This document shows positions 54,575 through 64,000 of a stretch of DNA of 64,000 nucleotides, piece by piece. This DNA comes from Globodera rostochiensis (Eukaryota; Nematoda; Chromadorea; Rhabditida; Heteroderidae). The translations under genes were made by a program, and so were the position numbers. The stretch's first letter is position 1; each line of letters begins with the position of its first letter. The stretch is taken from contig JAEVLN010000019.1 in the NCBI GenBank assembly GCA_018350325.1, positions 868,001 to 932,000 of the forward strand. Reading direction: 5' to 3'. The notes beneath the pieces were generated by a model that saw only the letters and a program-made list of their open reading frames with translations, was not told where the DNA came from and made no database searches.

Positions 54575-57020
54575 TCAGAAGGAAAGAAACGGGGAAAGGT
54601 CGTCGGAAGGGAAATTGGGAGAGGGGGGAGGCGAATACAAACGAATTGGCCCATCGATCTGCTGGCCCTGATCACCGATCGGATCTTCGCTCATTAGCAT
54701 CATCGTCGGCCCCTCCTCCAAAGTGCAGGATTCCTCCGCGCCAAGATTATCGAAGTTATTGTTCATCTCCCATTCAATGGGCTCTTCAACAAGTCCATAG
54801 GAAGGCGACACCGGATGGTCATCGAATTGGCCGAAGTACTCTTGCTTCACTGAGCAAAGCAAAGGATCCCTCTGGGGGTAGGAATGACGAAGATCGACAA
54901 ATTGGTGTTGAACATCAGTGAAGGTGGAGGCGAACTCGTCGATATATGTGGAATGTGAGGACAGACATGGACTGGGGACCTGAAATGGCTAAGGTTTAGC
55001 GATAGGCACCAACGAATAAAACAGGTACGGTCTCCAAGTACTGTATGAGTTAAAGTACGGTAGCACACCTTTTGGTAGGTTGGGCTCGAACCGTTGCTGC
55101 CTTGCTGGGACTCGCTGCTTGCGGCTGACACGGACGCTGCGTTTACAGATGGAAATGCCGGAGGGGTTGGATGAAGGAAATAATTATGCGGACTCAGTGC
55201 CGCCGCAACTGCGGCACTACGGCCAACTCCATGCTGTTGCTGCTGCTGTCCTCCTCTGACTCCGCACTGCTGCCGATATACCCACTGGCAACATAATTAG
55301 CAACATAATTAGGGAGTTTGGCATTTATAAACATTGTCTCTCTTTCTCTGACCTCGTTGCGCTTGGCCTGAGCCGAACTTTGGCCTTGGGCCTCCGTCTC
55401 ATTAGCCGAATACACGCAGCCATCGCCGCCTTTGGTCGGCTGTTGCTGAGCTGTGCCAGTTTGGCCGGCTCCAAACGCATCACTCGCTTCAGCAATTCCT
55501 TCCTCAATGACTTCGTTGCAGAAGCGGTCAACATCGACTGGAAAGTTGAAATCTTCGAACAGTTCGTCAAAGATTTTCTGCAGTTCGACGTCTTCCCCAC
55601 CAGCCACAACGCCATGAGCACCTGAACGGACAGCGAATAAGGCGCGTAAAAGTTAGAAAAAAGTTTTAGTTAATTTGTTAAAAATTAAATTTGTTTACTA
55701 TAATTCGCTTCGGACTTTTGGTGGCCTAAATGTCTGGAAATGCTTCTTCGATTTATTTGTTCGTTATCGTTCACTTTGGCCACGCATGCCATCGCGGACG
55801 CCCTCTTCTCCGTCCATTTTGGCCTTCCGCTGGGACTGCCGCTGCTTCTGTTGACGCTGCTGGCCATGGACTCCCGCTCCCGCTGCTGGGGTTCGTGAAA
55901 GGATGCTGCAGATCCTACAGAGTCTCGCTGGCCAATTACGCCAATTTGCTGCGGCTGCTGTTGCCCTCGTACCAAAATGGACGGTTTCACATCGGCGGTC
56001 TGCGGACGATTAAGCGTTGATTGGTGCTGAAAGTGTCGATGACTTTTCTGCTGTTGTGGCAAACAATGCTCCTCGTAAAGCATCGGTTCGTCCTGAAATC
56101 CCATACTGGGTCAGAATACTTCAAAGATTTTAATTGGAATTGTATACCCCCCCCCCAAGCATTCTCCAAGGAAAACCCCCCAGGCATGCCCAGAGGAAAA
56201 CCCCCTAGGCATGCTCAGAGGAAACCCCCCAGGCATTCTCAGAGGGAAAACCCCCTCCAGGCATGCCCAGAAAAAAACCCCCCAGGTGCCCAGAGGAAAA
56301 TCCCCTAGGCATGCTCAGAGGAAACCCCCCAGGCATTCTCAGAGGGAAAACCCCCTCCAGGCATGCCCAGAAAAAAACCCCCCAGGCATGCCCAGAGGAA
56401 AATCCCCCACTGCTCTCAAAACAAACCATCAAATGCCGTTGAAATGTGCCGTTGTCGCCGCACTCTTCTGGCCCCGGCTTTTCCTGCCCAAACCGGATCG
56501 TCTGATTTTCAGCCTCCAAACGCGCGTTGTCCGCCCTCAACAGATTGACTTCTCCGCGTAACCGCCCGATTTCCAACAGAGCGCCCCTCAGGGACTCCTC
56601 CAACCGGTGGGTGTTCACTTTCTTTCGGTCTCGAGCAGCTTGGGCGGCAATTCTGAACAGTTAACGAAACATGCACAAATAGTACCAAAAGCATTCAAAA
56701 AAAACCTATTTTTGTGCTTTCGCCGATTAATTTTCTCTTCCAGCGACAAATTTGTCAGCCGTTCGCGTCGTCTCGGCGAGCCCATTTCTTCAGCTCTGAA
56801 GCCGGCACTTTCGTCCAGTAATCGGTACACCTCGTCCACGTCGAATTCGTCTTCCTCAGACAGTTCTTTATGAGCCAATTTGAACACGGGAGCTCTTTGT
56901 TGATGAAACCCGTCATAGACCATCGGTTGGACATTCGGAAGCTGTTCAGGAGGGGACAGCACCGCAGAGGCCGGTGCCAGAAAAAGTTGACGGGAAGAGC
57001 CGAGAGTCTTGAATTGAACA
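54575..57020 (-). CDS. xbp-1: XBP-1-like bZIP transcription factor
   Basis: Nuclear effector of the unfolded protein response. An N-terminal exon has SEEDEFDVDEVYRLLDE and the diagnostic LTNLSLEEKINRRKHKNR. It splices into IAAQAARDRKKVNTHRLEE, completing the N-x7-R basic region (NRIAAQAAR), then a leucine zipper (LRGEVNLLRADNARLEAEN). After a repeat-bearing intron the next exon (from about 56089) encodes DEPMLYEEHCLPQQQKSH and PSILVRGQQQPQQIGVIG. In phase follow GGEDVELQKIFDELFEDF, NYFLHPTPPAFPSVNA, CLSSHSTYIDEFASTF and an acidic end (EEPIEWEMNNNFDNL), stop at 54577-54575. The whole chain reads in one frame without IRE-1 splicing, unlike known xbp-1 genes, although an IRE-1-type hairpin is present at 55916-55900. 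The start codon is not settled. Confidence 0.85.
56150..56405. repeat. Intronic repeat in xbp-1
   Basis: About ten irregular copies of ccaggcatgcccagaggaaa and gcattctcagagggaaaacc variants between the zipper exon and the next exon. Confidence 0.9.
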
Positions 57021-57094
57021 ATTGGAGTTCAGAGGACCCAAAAGCTTCGTTTCAGAATCAGCAGAATGACTCGAAAACGCATTAAGACCAAATT

Positions 57095-57397
57095 TTATTT
57101 AAAAAGTGACAATTTGCCTACAAAATAAATACCATTGGGTCGATGATTCGGCCGACCACTCGCAATGGCTGTGGCTTTGGAATGGTTCGACTCAGTGGGG
57201 AAGGCCGCGGCTGAATGTGCAAAGTCGATAAATTCCTTGAGGCAATTATTGCCCCGGGGCGTGCGCTGTTGGGGGTCCTCCGGGGCAAAATGTACGGACT
57301 GCTGTTGTTTCTGGTGGCCATTGCTGTTGGACCGGTCGTTAAAAGATGCGCTCAGCCTCCGCCCCTCAGAAAACTTTTCTTCCTCAATTTTCTGCAC
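57095..57397 (-). other. Possible small Ser/Gln-rich coding exon upstream of xbp-1
   Basis: Open frame preceded by a possible acceptor (tttgtgcag). It reads EEEKFSEGRRLSASFNDR, HQKQQQSVHFAPEDPQQ and CLKEFIDFAHSAAAFPTE and ends at TAA 57095. No domain, and the start is not clear. It could be a 5' exon region of a neighbouring gene or a chance frame. Confidence 0.3.
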
Positions 57398-57537
57398 AAA
57401 ATTCCTTTTTCACACGTAGCAAACAAACAGGTTTCACATTCATACCGCCGGAGGGGTTTCTCCCCTTGGGGGACACAACGAACGAATGGGCAAGGGAAAT
57501 GGGGGAGGGACACGTCAACTAAATGCCTAAATGGGTG

Positions 57538-58838
57538 GGGGGGGGGGGAGAGAAGTCAAATGAGAGAGAATAGAGAGTGTGAAGAGAGAGAGGGAGAGAG
57601 AGAAGCAGAGGGAGAGAGAGATAGAAACAGAGGGAGAGAGAGAAGCAGAAGGAGAGAGACAAACAGAGGGAGAGAGAGAAGCAGAGAAAGAGAGTGTATA
57701 AACAAATGAGCGATTGCTGACGTGGCAGTTGGCATTTGGGAAGCAATCGCGGCGAAAATGAGCCAAGAAGAGAGGAAAAGAATAAACGATGATGAAAGTA
57801 GTGACACTCAAAATAAACAAATAAAGAGAAAAATGTAAAAAGGAGGAGCATTCGGATAAAAGGAAATGACAAATAAACGGAGAAGAAGAAATCGGTCGAA
57901 ATGTCGAAGAAAAATTTTGAGTTCAACGAATATAATGAGCATCTGTTAGATAATGCTCCTAAATGAACGGCCCGGATGGACGGAGTCCTACTGAATTTTG
58001 CTTAATACGTACAGTGAATGAAATAATTAACATATTTCTTTCTATACTTTAGTTTCTGACACTTTCGCTTTGAATGACTCACCCCCTAGGGCAGTCCATT
58101 AACCCCATCCATCCCCTCTGGCAGTCCATTAACCCCATTCATCCCCTCTGGCAGTCCATTAACCCCCCCCCCCCCCGGCATTTCTTTTTATGTTGGGCCA
58201 AATTGGATTGTTACATTACGGCGGCAAGAAGTGATCAAGCACTCTCTGGTCCCAAACAGTTGTCCCCAACTTACATAGACTGCTGCTGCTGTGGGGAGGG
58301 ATACTCCGCCGCTTGAATTAATTGAGGCCAATCGGTGGGGGGGCCAATCGGTGGGGGGGCCAATCGGTGGGGGGGGAATGTTATAGGGGGGGGGGGGGAA
58401 TGTTATAGGGGGGGGGGGGGGGGGGGTGTCGGATGTTGTTTATTGCCATTGTCCTCTGCTCCCACCCATCCATCAATACATCAGTCAGTCAGTCAATCCG
58501 TCCTTATCCCCCCCCCCCACTTGCCCAATTGTTTGCCCCATCCATCGGTCGGCTTCATTTCGGCACATTTTTGTCCATTTTTTACATTTTCTATGCCTTC
58601 CGTTTCCATGCCGGAGGCACTTCTCATTATCTCTTATCAGCTGACCTTCATTTGTTAGGGTGCATTCTTTTAGAAAGAAACAGGCTTCTTTTCTGGAATT
58701 TGTTGTCTTCTTTTGCACATAAAATTATTTTAGGCATTTGGGGTTATCTGTTCTTCATATGTAACTGATTTGGGGGGGGGGGGGAAAGATATTTATTTAT
58801 TTATTTATAAATGATTATTTTCTTAAGTTTTTGCCCCA
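57538..58838. other. Intergenic with purine repeat and G-rich tandems
   Basis: 57545-57695 is a GA repeat (gagagagaagcagagggaga). 58088-58165 holds three copies of ctctggcagtccattaaccc. 58336-58425 has ggggggccaatcggt copies followed by a G18 run. No supported gene. Confidence 0.6.
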
Positions 58839-59765
58839 ATGGATGAGAAAAGAAGAAATACGCCTTCACATTGCCCCCATCTCCTCAACATTTCCCTATT
58901 CTTCCAATTCGTTTTCCTCCTCATTTTGTCCCATCGTCCGATGTCCGCTTCCGACCCGCCGAATGATTTTGCCGTTGCCCGCTGCCGCAACATCCAACAG
59001 GCATGTGCCGCTCAGCTCATCAACTTTCCACCTCTGCCCTCCGTTCAAGAGACGGCACCGGACATGCCGTTGGAGCCGGGTCTGGACGAGCAGCAGGAGG
59101 GCTCCGGAGAAGGGCAGGCGGAGGGTGTCGTCGGCGGATGGCCTTTTGTGCCGATGGCCGGCCCAATGTCTTTTCCGCTGTACGATGAATTTGTGCCGAC
59201 AACGCCGTCCTATGATTATAGCGCGGAACCGTTGGGGATAAAAGCTGTGAATCTCTGCACATGTCCGGGTCAGTTGTTGACCAAGTCGAGAAAACGGTTT
59301 AAAAGTAATTAGTGCGATTTGAATTCTTTAAAGATGTAAACGCGGCATAGATAGCCTTTCAATTTGTGTGTTTAAGAGAGCGATCAGTGCAACTTCGACA
59401 ACAATCGGACCGTCAAATTCAGTCCCCATGTGCGAGTTGCATTTTGCAAGCCGGTGGACGAAGTGTTCAAGTTGAGGTGCGAAGGATCGAGGACATTGGC
59501 GAGAGTGATCGGAACTGTGGACAGACAAAGTCAGTCTCTGTCAATCAATCGATCAAAATCAATCAATCGATCGATTGATTGATCAATCGATCGGAGTTGA
59601 CTGACTGATTGAATGGCAATTTCCTTTTCAGAAAATGACCTCCTCTCCGAGGTGAACGACACGCTCATTTTCTGCCGCTGCGAGTCCGAACGATGGAGTC
59701 GCGTGCGGGTGGAGCCGTGGATAAAGCATTTTTCCTTCTCTTTCAAATGTTTAGACAACCAATAA
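58839..59765 (+). CDS. Secreted cysteine-rich protein of unknown function
   Basis: ATG at 58839 leads to a hydrophobic segment (LLNISLFFQFVFLLILSH), probably a signal peptide with a long n-region. The first exon has an acidic Gly/Glu-rich stretch and ends near CTCPGQLLTKSRK. Exon 2 (from about 59379) reads CNFDNNRTVKFSPHVRVAFC, FKLRCEGSRTLARVIGT. Exon 3 (from about 59632) reads ENDLLSEVNDTLIFCRCE, VRVEPWIKHFSFSFKC, stop TAA at 59763-59765, with AATAAA overlapping the stop and ATAAAATAAA after it. The Cys-rich C-terminal half looks like a folded extracellular module but no family is recognised. Confidence 0.6.
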
Positions 59766-60197
59766 ATAAAATAAACTTTTAACTTTTTTGTGCTTTTATC
59801 ATTAATTTGTTTTGTTCGATTTATAAAAAATGTTTTTATTCGGTTGCTGCTGATATTAAATCATAAAAGTGGTGGAGAAATAATAAATAGGCGATGGAAT
59901 GGCTGGCGGCGAGTGAATTGGCGAAATCCGCAAAATTTGGGGGGGGGGGGTAATCGCCCAATTAGTGAGCGATTAGTGAAAGGTTCTTCAGACGACCACC
60001 GAAAAATTTCTTCGAACATTTTTTTTTGTTCTGCCAAAACGAAAAAGCGCACAAAAAGGGCATGAGAAAATCCCTTAAGCAATTTACAGTACTTTCTTTG
60101 CTTGCCTGGGACACTTACCGTACCTCTGATTATTTCTAATTAATTATTCAGAAAGAATCTGTTAACTTTGATGTTGTTGACGTTCTTTTATTGAAGG

Positions 60198-62358
60198 ATG
60201 AAAAATTGGACAAAAAAAGCCATTTTATGGGCAATTATCCTTATGCTTCTGCCCACAATTAATGGCGTCGAAAGTGCCAATGTGCACTGTTACATCGGTG
60301 GCGGCATATCGCCTACAAATGGCTCCACGCTGAGTTTTCAGAATATTTGCGTGGGCAACGGCTCGTGCTTTCTCAGTGAGTGCCAATTTGAAAGCCAATT
60401 CTTTTTGTGGCATTGAATTTAATAGAATCATTTAAATACATAATTTGTGTTGTTAAGTAATTGCTAATGACTACACTTGGTCGGCGGGCTGCAACTCGCC
60501 TTACCCGGCTTCGGCCAACGTAACATTTTCCAACGCCACCGATCCTTACTGTCCAACAAATGTTACGGCGCCGACATTTTGTCGTTGCGGCACAAATTTC
60601 TGCAACACACCGAACAATCCGGGCTTTTTGTCGGCATTGAACAGGTTGAGAAATTGGACATGGGACGGCACGGCAATTCCAATTCCCCTCAGAACATTAA
60701 GCAACATTGTGAAGCCGGCAGACCCGGGCAATTTGACCTGCTTCGAATGCGGAAGTCCGTATGTAAACAATCTGGATGGGACGCGGTCAGTCGCGCCGTT
60801 CAACGTGACCTGTGACGGCAGCAAATTCTGCACTGGCAAATACTGTGTCACTCGTAAGCCGGCCGAATTCACTTTAAGCTTCAAATTTCATTAATTTTAA
60901 TATTTCCTTGGCCAGGAAAGTCCCAATATCCGCGCTCATTTTGTGCCACATCCTGGGAGGATCCGAAGGCCGTTCAATGCCAAAAAGTGAACGAGCCGTA
61001 CGACGCTCAGGAGTGCATTTGCACTCGGAATTTTTGTAATTATCCCTATGATCCTGATAATCCTCCGCCAACAACCACAACAACAACAACAACAACAACA
61101 ACAGCAACCACAACAACTACGGGTTGTTTTTAGTGTCCGTTTTATTTAATTTAACAAATTAAATTTGTTTATTGTTAATCAATTATTTATGCATTTTCAG
61201 TTCCACCCAGCCCCTGGCAATGCTTTTCCAATTGCAGTCTGAGCCAATTGACACTTTCTCCCGGCATAAGCACATCGACTGACTTTATTCCATCGCCGAC
61301 TGTTAGCAATGTTTCGGCGGGTTGTGCTCAGCTAATGGTCACATGCCAGGCTCAAACGCCTCGCTCAATAATTGCCGTAGGGATTTTAATTAATAAGCCT
61401 TTTTTATTTTAATGCTTAAAATCTTTAGTTTGGTGGCCAAGGAACATTGCGCGCTTTCCGACCAAATTTCACCCGAGTCGATTCACTTCTGTACTGCATA
61501 AAAAACAATGCCGGATCGATGTGGACTCGATTCGGCACATCGGAGGATTCAAATGCAATGATCACGGTTTCCGAGGTCTTCGAAGCTTATGTGGTGGTTG
61601 TTCAATACTAATCATGCCCAATTAGGTGCATTGTAATAAGACATTGGACCAAACCGTCCCAGTCTCAAACCGGACAACGAATTCAACCGGCGGTTTGTTG
61701 GCCGTTACTCCTTGGCAATGTGTGAGTGGGTGCAACGCCAGCCAAGTCGCGTTGACTCCAGGCCAAACGCCCATCCCAACACCGACCAACAACGGCAGCT
61801 TTTACGGAGGAACTCCGGGATGTGCCAAGATGATGATCACCTGCAACGGCACATCATCTGTTGTGGCGGTTGCGGTAAGCCTAATTCAGACAGCAAACGA
61901 AGCTTTGAACGGTTAAGCTTATCTCATGGGACATTCATTCCCGGCATTTTTAAGTTTGGGAGAATGGGACGGCTTCTTTCGCCCAGCGACCCAAAGATAA
62001 GAAGTGACGCTCTTCTCTACTGTCTGAACAACAACGGATCGTTGATGTGGACTCGGTTCGGCACCTCAGAGGATCCAAATGCCATGCTCCAACCGGTCAC
62101 GGAGGTGAACATTTTTAAATTTGTTATATGAATTCTCGGAATGATTGGGAGAGTGCCCAAATGGTACGGCACACTAGACTAAAACTGCCCGGACGGGTGT
62201 GCCAATTGTTGAGGGGGGGGGCTTTAAATTGTCCAAAGAGGTGAAACAATTGAAGTGGGAGGGAATTAAGGCAATTAGCATCAGTTTCATAAGCATATCG
62301 CATGGTCGGTTTGGTTTTGTGGCTTTTAGGCGCATTGTGATGTAATTACTCCGCCTGT

Positions 62359-62389
<31 letters not shown>

Positions 62390-64000
62390 GCAGTTCCAGC
62401 AGTCACAACAACCACGCCGACTTCGGCGACAATGACAACGACAGCAGTGGCAACAACAACGGCAAAAGGTAATTGCGCATATTCATTATTTTCAAAGCTG
62501 TTTGAGGGGTAGAAAGCCCCGTAAGGGTTTTTACGGGGCCCGTATCCTTTACTTTTTGGGCCGATAAGGGAGGGATTTACGGGGTAAGGGATTTCCTTGC
62601 TGTCCAATAATCCCTTAATGTCCACATTCCTCCCGTACCCTTCGGCAAATGTCGGCCTCAACTAATTAGAAAGTGTTAATGTTTTTATTGGAGGGGACAG
62701 CAGCGTTCCCCCGTCTCCGTGGCAATGCGCGGTCGGCTGCAATGCAAGTCAATTGAAGTTGGGTTTTGGGCCAGGTCAGTGCATTTAAACTTTTAAATGC
62801 AGCGGTTATATTGAGATAATGGACTGTCCGTTAGCTATTGGCCTTTCGTGGCCCCCGCGGGCTGTGCCAAATTTATGTTCATTTGCAATTCTCCTTCTCC
62901 AATGTCTGTTGTGGGGGTAAGCCTTAAGCCTGCGGGATTAATTGGCAATTTAAATAAATTGATTTGATCGTTTACAGTTCGGAAGTCTGGGAAATTTATC
63001 AGCCCAAATCCCCCCGTACAATCATACGGAAGCATTACTCTATTGTATTCAAAATGGCACTTCACTGCTTTGGACACGATTTGGAACGACAAAAGACCCG
63101 AACGCATTGCTTCAGCCGGTGACCGAGGTCCACAACATTTTAGTCATACGATTAAGTAACTCCTAATTTACAGGTTCGGTGTATGCGTGAACCCACAACA
63201 ACTTCAACTCCTCCTCCAACCACTACAACTCCTCCTTCAACTCCTCCTCCAACAACTCTTCCTCCAACTACCACAACTCCTCCTTCAACTCCTCCTCCAA
63301 CAACTCTTCCTCCAACTACCACAACTCCTCCTTCAACTCCTCCTCCAACAACTCTTCCTCCAACTACCACAACTCCTCCTTCAACTCCTCCTCCAACAAC
63401 TCTTCCTCCAACTACCACAACTCCTCCTTCAACACCTCCTCCAACAACTCTTCCTCCAACTACCACAACTCCTCCTTCAACTCCTCCTCCAACAACTCTT
63501 CCTCCAACTACCACAACTCCTCCTTCAACTCCTCCTCCAACAACTCTTCCTCCAACTACCACAACTCCTCCTTCAACTCCTCCAACAACTCTTCCTCCAA
63601 CTACCACAACTCCTCCTTCAACTCCTCCTCCAACAACTCTTCCTCCAACTACCACAACTCCTCCTTCAACTCCTCCTCCAACAACTCTTCCTCCAACTAC
63701 CACAACTCCTCCTCTAACTACAACTCCTCCTTCAACTCCTCCTCCAACAACTCTTCCTCCAGCTACCACAACTCCTCCTTCAATTCCTCCTCCAACAACT
63801 CTTCCTCCAACTACCACAACTCCTCTTTCAACTCCTCCTCCAACTACCACAACTCCTCCTTCAGCCACAACTACAATTCCTCCAACCACAACAAAACCGC
63901 CTTCTCCTTCTCCAACCACAACTCCTCCTGCAACTCCTCCTCCAACTGCCACAACTCCTCCTCCAACTACTACAACTCTTCCTTCAGCCACAACAACTAC
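60198..64000 (+). CDS. Mucin-like secreted protein with ET-type and C6 domains (3' end outside window)
   Basis: Signal peptide MKNWTKKAILWAIILMLL. Two Cys modules follow, each ending in a C-x-C-x4-CN pattern (FCRCGTNFCN and CICTRNFCN), like nematode ET-module/three-finger domains. A poly-Thr linker leads to three C6-like domains: PWQCFSNCSLSQLTLSPG, PWQCVSGCNASQVALTPG and PWQCAVGCNASQLKLGFG, each followed by GCAxxMxxC, a segment with LLYC and WTRFGT, and a variable Thr-rich linker. From 63190 the frame (REPTTTSTPPPTTTTPP) is an extended Thr/Pro/Ser mucin tract. Exon ends include 60375, 60853, 61122, 61376, 61575, 61874, 62104, 62468, 62916 and 63127. The 62468/62699 junction is off by one base. 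Heavy O-glycosylation is likely; a surface-coat or gland role is inference. Confidence 0.82.
63190..64000 (+). repeat. Coding Thr/Pro/Ser tandem repeat
   Basis: About 13 copies of a ~57-bp unit containing ccaactaccacaactcctcc, translated PPTTTTPPSTPPPTTL. The other frames across it (Leu/Gln or Val/Gly-rich) are artefacts. Confidence 0.95.

Noticed and set aside
63152..63991. Minus-strand Val/Gly-rich 279-codon frame
   Set aside because: Antisense shadow of the Thr/Pro mucin repeat, which continues the plus-strand gene in frame.

Overview
This is a eukaryotic, almost certainly nematode, genomic window. Genes are split by many short AT-rich introns (about 40-80 nt) and the families are nematode-typical: a nuclear receptor with a diverged ligand-binding domain, GT92, an astacin with a ShKT tail, a TIL inhibitor, a MIG-18-like Fn1 protein, CUB, C6/ET-module and FLYWCH-like proteins. 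Frequent GC-AG introns and many intronic minisatellites fit a tylenchid plant parasite such as a cyst nematode (Globodera/Heterodera type); that placement is inference. Nothing prokaryotic is present, so operons, ribosome binding sites and CRISPR do not apply.

Layout. 1-1.7 kb (+): C-terminal exons of a biogenic-amine GPCR. 2.3-4.1 kb (-): nuclear receptor with a ligand-binding domain but no visible zinc fingers. 4.4-5.5 kb: 18-bp minisatellite. 5.6-11.4 kb (-): P-type ATPase of the Na,K/H,K alpha class. 12.0-12.4 kb (-): secreted TIL inhibitor. 12.5-13.3 kb: inverted-repeat element between direct repeats. 13.3-15.6 kb: 28-bp satellite. 16.7-22.9 kb (+): GT92 glycosyltransferase with two huge minisatellite introns. 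23.1-26.0 kb (+): C-type lectin joined to a cathepsin B-like protease. 26.7-29.1 kb (+): complete cytochrome P450. 29.4-30.6 kb: polypurine tract. 31.1-31.6 kb (+): Ig-domain protein with a TATA promoter. 33.1-35.4 kb (+): astacin. 35.7-39.6 kb (-): Q-rich FLYWCH-like nuclear protein. 40.9-42.6 kb (+): F-box-like protein. 43.2-43.8 kb (+): small basic protein. 44.1-45.9 kb (+): MIG-18-like secreted protein. 46.4-50.3 kb (+): CUB-domain (SOL-like) protein. 50.4-51.6 kb (-): single-pass membrane protein. 51.7-54.5 kb: repeats. 54.6-57.0 kb (-): xbp-1 bZIP factor. 58.8-59.8 kb (+): secreted Cys-rich protein. 60.2 kb to the end (+): ET/C6 mucin-like protein running off the window.

The genes do not form one pathway; this is an ordinary gene-dense stretch. 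The most unusual points are in gene structure: at least six GC-AG introns, three junctions where family conservation demands introns ending in GG instead of AG, and tandem arrays inside most of the larger introns. Protein-level oddities are a Na,K-ATPase with an H,K-type lysine in M5, a receptor with no visible DNA-binding domain, a lectin-protease fusion with a one-base shift, and an astacin with a substituted Met-turn. Exon junctions were hand-read from splice signals and reading phase; no transcript evidence was available.
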